DNA of 32,484 nt. Origin: Priapulus caudatus. Lineage: Eukaryota; Priapulida; Priapulimorpha; Priapulimorphida; Priapulidae. The notes beneath the pieces are model-generated. The model was not told where the DNA came from. It saw only the letters and a program-made list of their open reading frames with translations, and did not search any database. The DNA is taken from positions 31,886-64,369 of the forward strand of contig NW_014577427.1 of assembly GCF_000485595.1 (NCBI RefSeq), in the 5' to 3' direction. Numbering within the stretch: position 1 is the first letter of the stretch; every line of letters starts with the position of its first letter. Positions 10,433 through 21,863 of this stretch are shown piece after piece. Both the position numbers and the translations under genes were made by a program.

Positions 10433-12027
10433 ATGTATAAAAGAGATAATAATATAACATTACTGCACAATGTTATAACTGTTATGTGTTAATATATCTA
10501 TTATCTTCTATATGCAATGCTATACACAATATAATGCTAATAAATTTATCAGTACCATGGTTCTCACACGTACAGACCTAATTCATCTTCTTCAGCTGAC
10601 ACAATTAACGCATCTGTCGTCAAGACCGCTACATGAGAATGATACATTTCCGACAAAATTCTCAAATATGTACGTAAACTTTAGGATTGCTGATCGACTG
10701 TGACATGAGCTTTACAGGAAACTCGAGTATCATAAAATTTGGGTAGTAAAACCAAACAATAATTGTAATCGAGCTCACGCATGTCGAAATTCGCTGAAAT
10801 AGGGATATGGCCGGGTAAATATAGTTTTGAGTTATAAATCACGTCAGCAAGGTCAGTCATTGACCATTAGATGTTTTACGTGTTGCCTCACAAGTGATTA
10901 CGATAATAGCATCCTAGCGCCATCTGTGGGGTGCTAACAGCAATAAAATGGAGCATGAAAAGTGGAATTGAAACAATAGATTATTCAACTAGTTTTCCCA
11001 GCTACAGCACCACTCTCTCGCAGTATTCATAAATATTATATTTTTGGCAGTAATCTCTTGATGTTTTAAGTCAATAAATGCTTCAAAATTACATAGCATA
11101 TATCGTGGATAATTACTAAAGTTATCAAGGCACCATAGGTTAACCATAGCCTTGGCATAATTTGCAATGACGTAAAAAAATAAAATAAAAACAAGCTATA
11201 GTACCAGTTTGTTCTCACTTAACTTTTTTTAATGACAAAGCATTTTCTATCTGCATAAATAATTTATCTGTGTTAGCTTTACATTATCGAAGAAACAACG
11301 CCAATTAAATTTAAATGCTCTCTGTAATACACATTATTTGTAAACTTCAAATTCAGGAAAAATACCACACTAAAATTGCAACACTAATAATTATTATTTC
11401 TACACTTTTATTTTATCATTGTTACGATTATTTCGTACAGTACTTTCTAGACAAATCCATGCATTTCCCACTACTCTGACTGTGGTGATACAGTAATTGC
11501 AATTTGTGTCATGAAATTGCATACAAAGGTACATGTAAATAGCTGCTTTCCAATTTTCAGTCGGCTATTGTAGACAAGTACGTAACATTTTTCCTGTCAA
11601 CAGGTAGAACGAGTACAATCATGACAATTTGGCAGCACCGTCTAGTTGTTATGCACCTACCAACATTTCGAGATTCTTCTTATGTACTTAAAACTAAAAA
11701 TAACTAATATAAGCATAAATAATGATATGCTAACGTCAATACGAAACTGAGATGACTAGCAAGAATAATATAAAGCATATAATTTCACAACACTTTAGGG
11801 TACAGCTTAGGCTACATGTTCTTGTAGGATCCCTCTCTGCCCATCTTAGCATGGACCGCTTGCTCACTACACTTACTAATGTCAGAGCAAAGTTAAATTA
11901 GAATATTTTCCAATTAGCAATAATGTACAATTTTTCACGCAGTCTTCTAAATTATCGCCAACTATAGTTGCATACAGAATTGGTCGTGCTAATACTGTCT
12001 AACAAAAACCAGTTAATCTCGGAGATT
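10433..12027. other. AT-rich intergenic DNA 3' of TMEM256
   Basis: Nothing recognised apart from low-complexity A/T stretches. It lies downstream of the TMEM256 poly(A) signal and probably contains no transcript of that gene. Confidence 0.5.
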
Positions 12028-12033
12028 TTTATT
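12028..12033 (-). terminator. Poly(A) signal AATAAA for TMEM256
   Basis: TTTATT on the plus strand reads AATAAA on the gene's strand, 84 bp past the TAA stop. Suitable position for a short 3' UTR. Confidence 0.5.
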
Positions 12034-12117
12034 ACAAAAAAATGTGCAATACGATTCAATTGCCATAGTATACTACCCATCTATAGGCTTCTACTCTCGC
12101 CACGCTTGTCGGTGCCT

Positions 12118-15100
12118 TTAGAGCATGGCAGAGAGCCAGCCAAGAGCAATGAAAGCACCACCAACCGGGCACACCTTCCCACAACACTCTTTTCCCGTGA
12201 GAACTCGGCAATACATCCCACCAGATGCGAGCATCACGCCACCAATCCAGAGGCCGCCAGTCTAGGATGAATGAGTAAAGGTAGTTAGACTTCAATTGTC
12301 ACATACACGCAACTTTAACGATATAAATCTAGTGCGTGACACCTAGCATTAGACGTCAAACACACAACATTTTGTGTTTTAACACTCTAGCATGAAGTAA
12401 CATTTAACTATATTGATTGATAGGAAATTTCTATGATTCTACACATAGTTGTGCAATAGCCTATAATTTTTTAACTGTAACTTATTAAAATTGTTCAAAA
12501 TAGTTGCAATATATATTATATATACTCATTGAATATCACTGCCTACTAAAAAGGCTACAATCCGCACACACTAATGATCCCATAGCAGTTTGGTTTTCGA
12601 CTGACCCAATTTCCCATGAAATGAAAATAAAAACCCAAAAGTAAATGTCACTATTATTAAAATAAACTATGGAAGGATACACACAGCCACCAATAAAGCT
12701 TTTCACTGCCTTCTTTTTGCACAGAACAAAATACTTTACCAAATTACAGCAACAAAAATAATTTGTGTGACATCACAAAAGAACAATACAAAATTGGATA
12801 TGTATGACGAGATATACCTCGTTTTATGCACCACTTCCCAATATTGTTATGGTCCAATGAATGAACATTAAGAACAAGGTCAGACGTTTTTACCAAAATG
12901 AATCAATACAAATAAGTTAGACCATGGAACCAGCCTAACATAACCTTAACTACTCCGTGGACTTGATTACCCCTTCAATAAAATAACAGTAAAGCCACAA
13001 CTGTGCCGACTTACCAAGCAAGGGTGTCTTACAAGTGGCAGCGCTAGTATTGCTACAGCATGTGTCAGATGTAGCCTGTGAGCTACTTCATACATCTGGT
13101 AAATGAGAAAATGGTAACAACCATGTCAATGACCTTATAAAACCATGCAATTAAACTACAGCACTGACATCACGTCTAATTAAACATCTCAGGGTAATTG
13201 GGTTTTAAATAGTGGGTACCTCTAACACGGCATACCTTTGGAATAAAACTTACACAAATTTACACTTTTTGAAATCTAGTATTTATTAACTTCTAACTAA
13301 TATCGACCAAGAAAGCCTGGCATGTAGGGTAATTAAAATGAGTTTTTCCAGAGGATTGTTGTTAATTAATGTTGGAATTTTTTGATCTTGAAGAAAAAGA
13401 CAAATGGATTGGATACATGCCTTCATTAGCTCCTGTTGTTCTTTCTCTTCTTTGCCCTCAAGCACTGTATTCAAAGAAAACCAGATGAAAGTGGTTAAAG
13501 GTAAAAAAAACAACATGGCAATACGTGGATACTATCAATTAGAACTACAGGGAAATGAACACGGGTATGAGCACGGCATAAGAACATGTTTTATATGCCA
13601 AACATATACATAGGGATATATACACAGATGAATAGCTGTAGTCATGAGCTATAGGGGTACATACCTGGCTAAAGTCAGGAATACACACACATCACACGAT
13701 CAAGTTTAGATATGCAATCAGCACGTTGCACTCGAGTAAGTACAACAATTATCACATTTATTGGCTGACCAAGGACTGAAACTGTGTGTGTCTACATGTA
13801 TCGATGTGTGTATAGCTCTTGAGCGCTAGCTCTAGAACTATAGCCCTTCAATCCACCACAGGTGCGGCAGAGCAAAGGGTTATAGTTTTAGAGCTAGCGC
13901 TAGTCTGATTGAAAGCCTCCCCTCCACTTCAGCAGATCAGTCATTAACAATTGAAAGTTAAAATTCAACTGACCTATCCGCCCATGCAAAATGTAGCCAC
14001 GCCCCTTGGATATTGTTGCTAAGTCGAACAAGTTCACAATTTGCACGTGTACACACATGTATTTTGCCAAAATGCCGACACAGTGGCACTTCGTTACCAA
14101 GCGCTGTGTTTCGAACGTCCGATTGCTACACTAATTTGTAATTAGTAATTGGATAATACCAGGAGTTAATAAAGACAAAGGAGTTTGACACGTATTTGGT
14201 ACTGATTTCACTACATTTTGTCGTACGAGTTCGATGTGAATAAAAATAGAAATGTATACAAACATGAGCTTCTTTTGTTCACTGGTCCTTATTCTATCTT
14301 CCAGTAGTATTACAAACTGCGTAGCTTCCTTCGTTTTGACATAAATCGTACTTTTGTATGACATGGTTTTCACGATATTTACCGTAATGTGGCGAGGCCA
14401 AGCGGTAAATTCGCATACACAGCAACTGGAAGAAGGCGCGACAGGGATCGCGTATCCCGTACGTTATCTCCTGAAGAAGTTTTTGTTCGGCTTACAAAGC
14501 CGAGTGATGACGACATTAACTCTTGCCTCTATCACATACAGATGGTCATGATAGGTAAGGTGTAAACACATGCGTTTGCCTGCAATTGCATAGTAACGGT
14601 TGCTATGCAAAATACGTGCAAAAGGCTACAATCAGCTGGAGCGTCAATTTACTTGCTAAGATTCATACACATCATTCCTCCGTGGGTGAAGTAGTTCAGA
14701 TATTTTACCAGCGCAGCATTTATTTAAAAAAAACTCCAGGATTCAACCATAAAAACAAGGCATTCTAACTATCGTTTCAATATAAAATAGTTTTAATTTT
14801 TAAACCCAGCATGGGTGCAACGTAACTTAATTTCTAAGCGCATTTTCTGTACTCGGGTAAACTACGGCCTAAAAGTAAAAGCCCTGCCGTGCCTCCTTCC
14901 AGTTGGTGTGTATGCAAATTTACCGCTTGGCCTCGCCACACAACAGTAAATAACGTGAAAACCATGTCGTGCAAAAGTACGATTTATGTCAAAACGAAGG
15001 AAGCTATGCGGTTTGTAATATACTACCGAAAGATAGAATAAGGACCAGTGAACAAAAGAAGCTCATGTTTGTATACATTTGTATTTTTATTCACATCAAA

Positions 15101-16235
15101 CTCGTACAAGTCGACAAAATGTAGTGAAATCAGTACCAAATACGTGTCAAACTCCTTTGTCTTTATTAACTCCTGATACTAGTGATAGTGATAATACCAC
15201 TGTTACCACTAACATAGATACAATAATGTAACCCAAACCCAAGAGGATAGGGTTACAAAGCCTCCCTATCCTTTTGTGCGGAGGAATGCCCGAGTGAATC
15301 ACTCGGGCCGGTTTGCTGGTGCGTTTTCAGAGACTAGAACTTCCAAACTGGGTTTATTCTCAACACGAACCTTTCTCCGCTATCTGGGAACTTACTATGT
15401 ATCGCAATACTATGTATTAAACTAATATAACCTGTTACAAAAATTCGAAGTGACGAGCGGCGAATATACTGAGCGCCATTTCTGTTGACCTGTGACGTAC
15501 GCATTTCCCAATGCGCATAGCGATCGGCAAACGCAGCGCCCTCCGATTGGTCGGTGAATCCGCTCTTCAAACCGAAGTACGTCACAGGTCAACAGAAATG
15601 GCGCTCAGTATATTCGCCGCTCGTTACTTCGAATTTTTGTAACAGGTTATATTAGTTTAATACAGAGTATTGTGATACATAGTAAGTTCCCAGATAGGGG
15701 AGAAAGGTTCGTGTTGAGAATAAACCCAGTTTGGAAGTTCTAGTCTCTGAAAACGCACCAGCAAACCGGCCCGAGTGATTCACTCGGGCATTCCTCCGCA
15801 CAAAAGGATAGGGAGGCTTTGTAACCCTATCCTCTTGGGTTTGGGTTACATTATTGTATCTACCACTAACAGAGCTGCATGCCAATCACGCCAAGGGGAC
15901 AGGTCTACTGTTCAGTGCGACATGTATGTGTAGAAGTAGCTAAGTAACCGTAACCTCACATACCCCGTTAATAGGATATTAATTATTGATGACGTAGGGC
16001 CTACTCATCATCATGAACAAACGTGAAACGATGCAGGCACGGAGGCAGAAATACCTTTGGGCAGTTTCACTTTCGCCATCATGCCCATCACCACGGCGGA
16101 GGCTCCAAATGCTCCGCCGATTCTCACCCAGCTCCTCCCAAACGAGCCGATGTCCACTGGACTGCTCGGACCAAACCATTTGAAGCCAGAAGAACTGTCT
16201 GGGCCAGCTCTGATTGAAACTCCGTATGCCGGCAT
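12118..16235 (-). CDS. TMEM256: TMEM256 family small membrane protein, 4 exons
   Basis: Exons on the minus strand: 16235-16055, 13464-13421, 13095-13015, 12261-12118. Together they make 450 nt, or 149 aa, longer than the human protein of about 113 aa. What shows the family: exon 1 carries VRIGGAFGASAVVMG, the usual Gly/Ala-rich first membrane segment. Exon 3 carries YEVAHRLHLTHAVAIL, matching the family ANxxHFLHSLALL block. Exon 4 carries GGVMLASGGMYCRVLTGK and then CPVGGAFIALGWLSAML, the conserved last two membrane segments and terminus. Phases agree at every junction (1, 0, 0). Exon 2 (44 nt, Lys/Glu/Gln-rich) ends ATGAAG followed by gcatgt, so intron 2 needs a GC donor. The family function is not established; it is a multi-pass membrane protein, reported as organellar in some species, which I infer here only by homology. 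The start at 16235 is the first Met of the open exon. Intron 1 holds two foldback elements. Shares an upstream region with ATG3. Confidence 0.85.
13822..13901 (+). repeat. 80-nt hairpin in TMEM256 intron 1
   Basis: The arm AGCGCTAGCTCTAGAACTAT continues into AGCCCTT at 13848 and pairs with AAAGGGTTATAGTTTTAGAGCTAGCGCT at 13874-13901. About 27 pairs form, with two G-U wobbles when read from the plus strand, around a 25-nt loop. Size and shape resemble a microRNA precursor, but a small palindromic element is equally possible. On the strand transcribed with TMEM256 the wobbles become A-C mismatches. Confidence 0.6.
14161..15174. mobile_element. Foldback element 1 in TMEM256 intron 1
   Basis: Inverted arms of about 285-295 bp: 14161-14445 reading AGGAGTTAATAAAGACAAAG inward, and 14882-15174 ending in CTTTATTAACTCCT. 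A unique core of about 436 bp separates them. Arms differ by small indels and substitutions. GATAATACC occurs immediately left of the element (14152-14160) and again at 15190-15198, 15 bp past the right arm, so a 9-bp target duplication with a slightly longer right end is possible but not secure. Open frames inside the arms have no recognisable motif. I see no transposase, so it is non-autonomous. Confidence 0.8.
15215..15862. mobile_element. Foldback element 2 (intact), 9-bp TSD
   Basis: Near-perfect palindrome: arms 15215-15500 and 15577-15862, 286 bp each, with only scattered mismatches, around a 76-bp spacer. Outermost sequence is TAGATACAATAATGTAACCC and its complement. The 9-mer CCACTAACA flanks both sides (15206-15214 and 15863-15871), a clean target duplication. 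A 9-bp TSD with long inverted ends fits Mutator-like or foldback elements; the superfamily is inferred. A broken copy of the same family lies at 31636-32053. It is inside TMEM256 intron 1, so the pre-mRNA would contain a stem of up to 286 bp. Confidence 0.93.
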
Positions 16236-16465
16236 AGCGAATTATTTTTGTAGAGCGAAGAAGAATGACCGTAAAAAACCAAGCCGAGCCCGTCCTTGGA
16301 AAGCGATGGTGGCGACACTGTTAAACCCAGTTAAGTTTCCTGTGACGGCAGGGGGCGCAGCTTTGTCACAATTTTGGTGCTTGTTTACAACTGAGACCTG
16401 TATAAACTCAACTGAACAAAAACGAGTTATTTTAGGAGGCATATAAATATAATATAGTAGCTGTC
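16236..16465. promoter_or_regulatory. Shared TMEM256/ATG3 divergent promoter region
   Basis: 230 bp separate the two ATG codons, so both promoters and 5' UTRs must fit here. I see no TATA box at a suitable place for TMEM256; TATAAATATA at 16443-16452 is only about 15 bp before the ATG3 start codon and is probably UTR. The middle is GC-richer. The divergent arrangement is seen directly; co-regulation is inferred. Confidence 0.7.
16345..16360 (+). promoter_or_regulatory. CTCF-like site between TMEM256 and ATG3
   Basis: ACGGCAGGGGGCGCAG closely resembles the core of the animal CTCF motif (CCAGCAGGGGGCGC). It sits near the middle of the shared promoter. Motif resemblance only; binding is not shown. 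Confidence 0.4.
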
Positions 16466-19400
16466 ATGGATGGTTTCTTAAACACCGTCAAGGGAACCGC
16501 CCTTGGAATTGCGGAAAAATTCACACCGACCCTAAAGGTATAATAATGTTAAAATTCTTCGCATTTGTACAATACCGAATACGAAATGATTGATGGCTGC
16601 ACGATCGGTTGTTCAGATATAAGTGTTATAATCTGTTAGTGTTAGTGTTAATCTGTAACCTTACTGTTATTATTAAGTAAGTTTAATCTCAATCTGTTGC
16701 AAGCCTAACACTCAAGTCTTTAGGACCTACGTTTACCCGGTAGCCTACTTTATGAACCCCGGACATTCATCATCGTCATTATCATCATACATGATATTGA
16801 TACATCCTAATGTCGATGATACCTAGCTGCTGTGGTTATGTGTATGATTTCACATTTCTCTCAATAGATGGCGGAGCGATGTAAGAATTGGGAAAACATA
16901 CCCAAGGCTATTATATTTGTGTATACAGCTAACCCTTTATATAAAGGTTAATTAGGAAAACCCAAACAGTGTAGTTAGTAGTTAACAAACAGTTAGTAGG
17001 AAAACCCAACCCCAACCCCAACACATGTTCGATCCATAGAGTTGTTCGCTAGCATAAGTTTGACTGTCTCATATAATATGTAAAATACTGGGAAAATATA
17101 AATTTATTGCGCGCATATAACTATAATTAATGTTCATCAACAGAGAATGCATACCAGAAGTTCTATATTTTTTTCTATCTTATTGTAGGAATCCAAGTTT
17201 AAAGAAACAGGAATGCTAACGGCTGAAGAAGTATGTACATCCATATAATGCCATATACTTATAATTAAATTGGTTGCATGCAAAGAGTGCTTAGCCTTAG
17301 GATCAAAGTTTGTTCAACTATAGGGTCTACAATTATTTTCTTCTAAAATAGCATATATATATATATATATACTTTCTGTCAAATAGGCACAGAGACTCAT
17401 TTTATGCATTTATCATACACCTACCCTGTACTGATATTATTTACACCATCCTGCCAGATATGGATGCGCTTTCAATGTCATCAGAAGCATATCTGTATAG
17501 ACCTATCTAAAGTGATTGAACCGTCAAACCAATGACATAAACATTTGTTTTTTTTCTTGTCAGTTTCTTGCAGCTGGTGATCATCTAGTCCATCACTGTC
17601 CTACGTGGCACTGGGCAAGTGGAGACTCTGCAAAAGTAAAGTCCTACCTTCCTGCAGACAAGCAATTCTTACTCACAAGAAATGGTAAGCATTTAGTGGT
17701 GGATAGAGACACTTAGATAGACTGATGAGATTGCTTGCAGCGGTAGTCATGTAGTACTTAGTTGTATTGTTTATGAAATTTGTTGCGGCGAAACGATTTA
17801 TCCGCCTGTAGTAATCATTGCCTGCTTCATGGGAGATTTGCTTTATGGATAACCATGCTTGCAGTTCCGAGCTACAAAAGGTGTAAACAAATGGAGTACA
17901 TGGAAGAACAGGAAAAGATTATTGAGGACGAAAACGACCCTGATGGAGGCTGGGTGGACACTCACCATTACCAGTCTCTTGGTGAACATCCATTATGTTT
18001 TATATAACATCATCATTTCTAATCAGTAATGACATGTTCTCGCATCACTGCTAATAATGGCGACTAACAATATGTCAAATGTATTTGAAAATTATGCGAT
18101 GTATGTAATCGTAACTTTCAAGCTGCTTTTTTGGCCGGCGACCAAAGAAGATGCATAGATCATCTTTGTTGTATGTAATTGCTGGTATAAGGTGAAAGAC
18201 TGCAGAAAATTCTACCAGTTACTACATTTAGAGCTGGAATGTAGCTATATGTGGATGTGATAATTTCTTACTCCATTTATTAACGTTGTGAAACCAATAT
18301 GTCAGATCAGTCTACAGCCTCCGTAGGCGATGCCATGGCAGACCTGAGCCTGGACTCTGAGAAACCCACAGCTGCTGTAGATATTGCTGAAATTAATGAT
18401 GATGACGACGATGATGATGAACCTGCAGTAGACATGGATGATCTGGAAGAGAATGAAATGTTAGAAGAGGATGAGGTGAAGATCTAATGCGCTTTTGTAA
18501 CTTTTATCTCAACATTCGTTAGAATTCGTTCAAAAAAAGATGAATTTGTTAAACTGATTGATAGTAACTTAAAAATAACAGTAATTCAGCTTTTAGCATT
18601 ATTTTTAGTTAAATAAAATTATTCAGGAGAATTTGTGGCAAGTCTCCGTCATTGATCGTACTAGATTTAACTGAATATACGCGTCTTTTGCAGCTCACAG
18701 TAGATCCACGCGCATTAGCTAAGAAAGATTCCAAGTCGGAAGGGGTCGAAAGCGATACTGGAATAATACAGACCAGGACCTATGACCTTAACATTACATA
18801 TGATAACTACTACAGAACTCCTCGGCTCTGGCTCAAAGGTTATGATGAGGTGCGTCGTTATAAGTACCCACATTATAACGGGCTTCCAAGCTGAACGTAG
18901 CATTCCTGAAACTTGGAAGGTAGCAATGTTCACCCTTTCAGCATTGTTTTTGGTTAATGTAAGTAATTAATTGTGCTAAATTTTAATCTCTAGTACTTAA
19001 AACATTTACTGACATGCACTTTTTAATGATTTCCCCCTGTAGATGGCAGCACGAGGTCACATTACAACACTTGTGTAGCACTGCTGTCACGCTGAAGATA
19101 ATTTATGGTTGGAATTAGTTACCTCTGTAGCACGGCGCATGAACTTGTTGCCCATTGTCTACGTACGATTCATCGTCTGTTGGACAGAACCGTGTTCCCC
19201 TGAGCGTGGAGCAGATGTATGAGGACTTCAGTCAGGACCACGCAAAGAAGACCGTCACCTTCGAGAATCACCAACATCTTCCCGAACACATGGCCTCCGT
19301 TCATCCTTGCAGGTACATGTACATAATACCAGAGGTAGAACTTAACTTTTGAACAAGGGAGTCGGACTCCCTGCCCTCAAAAAGAGGGAGTCCGCAGTCT

Positions 19401-20345
19401 GAAGTTCAAAACTAAAGATATTAACAATAACGCATGTGCTTATTTTGAAGATTCGTGCGGTTTCACGTCTGCCAAATTGTCTTTGGACATTTGTTAAAAA
19501 AATCTATTCCGCGCGGCTGTGGTCTGGAACGAACTAGTTAGCATAGAAGAATTTTCAGGGAGTCACACGGACTCCTGCATATGTTAAATCAGGGAGTATT
19601 TGACTCCGGACTTGCGTTAATTTCGCACCCTGCAATACGCAGTGAGGGGTATTTCTGCAGCGACCGTAGTTAGCTAATGAGGTATTGTAGTTGTCTACGT
19701 GTTGATGTTACACACGCAATTAACCTTCGAGAAGTGAAACTAGTAACCAACTATCTGATCTTGGTGGCAGGCATTCCAGTTTTACTGAGATCTCAAACTT
19801 GTATTGACATGGATAACAGGAGATAGTAAATCTTATCTGTCGTTTAAAACGTTTTACATGCAATTTTTGTACAGGCATGCAGAAGTTATGAAGAAGCTTA
19901 TCCAGACTGTAGAAGGAGGTGGTGAAAAAGAGCTACATGTGCATCTGTATCCTTTTACAAGTGGCATGATCAATTTTGGATAGAGTGATCTTTTTCACAA
20001 AATAATTATTGTCCTTTTTAAGATGTAATTCCTAATACAAATATAATATGTCAACAGTACGTGTAGAGACGATAAGCGAAATTGTTTCAAATATACTCAT
20101 TCCACACGTTATAATACTTACACAGGGTCTCTGTGGCAAATCTAACCCAAAATAATCAATGTATAATAATATCCAACCGTAGCAACGAAATTATAGATGG
20201 GAACAGTTAGCTAATAATCTGTTTCTCATTAATGCATTTGAATTCCTTAACGTGTCTCTTCAGATATTTGTTGATATTCCTGAAGTTTGTGCAGGCTGTT
20301 ATTCCAACCATTGAATATGATTACACACAGCATTTCCACATGTGA
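16466..20345 (+). CDS. ATG3: ATG3, E2-like enzyme of autophagy, 9 exons
   Basis: Exons: 16466-16537, 17189-17230, 17564-17684, 17865-17981, 18306-18475, 18694-18849, 19188-19312, 19875-19946, 20264-20345. They sum to 957 nt, or 318 aa (human 314). All introns are GT-AG and phases match throughout. ATG3 is the E2-like enzyme that passes ATG8/LC3/GABARAP from ATG7 to phosphatidylethanolamine on forming autophagosomes. Seen: the N-terminal amphipathic segment [36 protein letters not shown] (residues about 39-55); an acidic Asp/Glu-rich flexible insert in exon 5 (about residues 118-174); [20 protein letters not shown]; and the catalytic HPC motif with Cys267 (family Cys264). The C-terminus [18 protein letters not shown] is the conserved family end. 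Divergent from TMEM256 and convergent with the NEK gene. Intron 7 holds a GGGAGTC inverted-repeat cluster. The model is a hand assembly without transcript evidence, but the complete match leaves little doubt. Confidence 0.97.
17353..17372. repeat. (TA)n microsatellite in ATG3 intron 2
   Basis: About ten TA units. Simple repeat within the intron between exons 2 and 3. Confidence 0.85.
19357..19605. repeat. GGGAGTC inverted-repeat cluster in ATG3 intron 7
   Basis: Several short palindromes built from one word: GGGAGTCGGACTCCC at 19357-19371, AGAGGGAGTCCGCAGTCT just after, and CAGGGAGTCACACGGACTCCTG-like sequence at about 19557-19578. TTTTGAAC to the left and GTTCAAAA to the right of the first pair extend its stem. 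Probably a decayed small palindromic element. No TSD was found. Confidence 0.5.
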
Positions 20346-20346
20346 T

Positions 20347-20352
20347 AATAAA
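20347..20352 (+). terminator. Poly(A) signal AATAAA after ATG3
   Basis: AATAAA begins two bases after the TGA stop. It would give an extremely short 3' UTR, so a later signal such as ATTAAA near 20412 may be the one used. Confidence 0.35.
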
Positions 20353-20734
20353 TATTAGTATTAGTCAAGACAGTAATTGTGGTCATATTCTAAAAGAATT
20401 TAAATATGCACATTAAACTATGTTATGCTCCCCAATTGATGGTGGTTACACATTAATATTATAACACCGCAGCCCTTTTCTGAAGTACCTCCAGCGTGAT
20501 TTTCAAAATATGTATGTTGTCATGAAAATGGCTGCTTTGTGAGATTTTTAGTAATATATCCAGACTATATAGTAAGTTACCCGAATTCTGCGTTAATTGA
20601 TATATTTTATAAGTGACTAGCGGGATACCCGGCGTTGCCCGGCGAAATCAGTGGCGTTACTCATTTGGTGACCGCTTGGTTGAAAGGAAAATGCCCCAAA
20701 AAATCTAACTATCTATCTATATCCATGCATCCAT

Positions 20735-20887
20735 CCCATTCCATACCATCCCATCCCATATCCCATGCCATGCCATTCCATCCCATATCCCATGCCATGC
20801 CATTCCATCCCATCCCATCCCATTCCATCCCATCGCATGCCATTCCATCCCATCCCATCGCATGCCATTCCATGCCATCCCATCCCA
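20735..20887 (+). repeat. (TCCCA)n/(TGCCA)n pentanucleotide array
   Basis: Impure repeats of ATCCC, ATGCC and ATTCC. Overlapping open frames give only His/Pro/Ser or Gly/Met/Trp runs. Confidence 0.9.
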
Positions 20888-21385
20888 AACAGTAAAAAAT
20901 AAAAAGATGATAAATAAATAACAATAAAAATAATAAATAAAAAAATAAGACATTAAAATAAAAAAGTAAAAAATTAATAATCTATATTATATGAAGTTGT
21001 TCAGCCAAATTAGTGTGTTCGCGCATAACTAGAGAATTCCGCAGCCTAGAAGAAAACTAAAGATATTTTCAGAATCAGCCTGTCGGGGAGGTGGTTCTGG
21101 CTGAAAGAAAAATTTTAAACAGTTGAAAAGTGAAACATTCATAAAAAATTCTATTGATCAATAGATGGCGGTCACGTACGTACACACAACATCACGTCCG
21201 GGATCCAACACCTGGATTCCGGGTTCGAGTCCCAGCTGGGGAACTTATTTTCCCCTTTTTTCCCTTTACCCCCCTCTTTAGTATGTATTATTTTTAATTT
21301 TTAATTTATTTAATTAATTATTTTTTTAGTTTATTAATTATTTTTATTTATTTTATCTTTTGATTTCTTATTAGTTTTTACTGTT

Positions 21386-21440
21386 TGGGATGGCATGGGA
21401 TGGGATGGGATGGGATGGGATGGGATGGGATGGGATGGGA
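21386..21440 (+). repeat. (GGGAT)n pentanucleotide array
   Basis: Nearly pure TGGGA repeats. This is the complement of the array at 20735-20887 and belongs to the opposite-facing copy. A shorter related stretch is at 21636-21690. Confidence 0.9.
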
Positions 21441-21863
21441 TAGCATGGAACGGGATGGATGGATGCATGGATGCATGGATAGATAGATAGTTAGATTTCC
21501 TTTTTTCCCTTTACCTACCTCTTTAGTATGTATTATTTTTTATTTATTCATTTATTTAATTTATTATTTTTTTAGTTTATTAATTATTTTTATGTTTAAT
21601 GTCTTATCTTTGGATTTCTTATTATTTTTTACTGTTTGGGATGGGATGGGATGGCATGGCATGGCATGGGATGGATGGATGGATGGATGCATGCATGCAT
21701 GCATGGATAGATAGATAGCTAGATTTTTTGGGGTATTTTCCTTTCAACCAAGCGGTCACCAGCTGAGTAACGCCACTGATTTCCCCGGGCAACACCGGGT
21801 ATCCCGCTAGTACATACTAAAGAGGTAGGTAAAGGGAAAAAAAGAAAAAAGGGGGAAAATAAG

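Noticed and set aside
13286-13516. A separate 76-codon gene on the minus strand
   Set aside because: Only its middle, 13464-13421, is needed as TMEM256 exon 2. The rest is intron read-through with no recognisable residues.
16057-16446. 129-codon plus-strand open frame overlapping the promoter
   Set aside because: It is antisense to TMEM256 exon 1, which has the family match; the plus frame has none.
18299-18487. Stand-alone acidic 62-codon protein
   Set aside because: This is ATG3 exon 5 (18306-18475) read with flanking intron. Phase and neighbours fit ATG3 exactly, and the ATG at 18299 is part of the acceptor region.
20635-20953. Open frames with His-Pro-Ser or Gly-Met-Trp repeats
   Set aside because: Translated pentanucleotide array within the SINE-like region.
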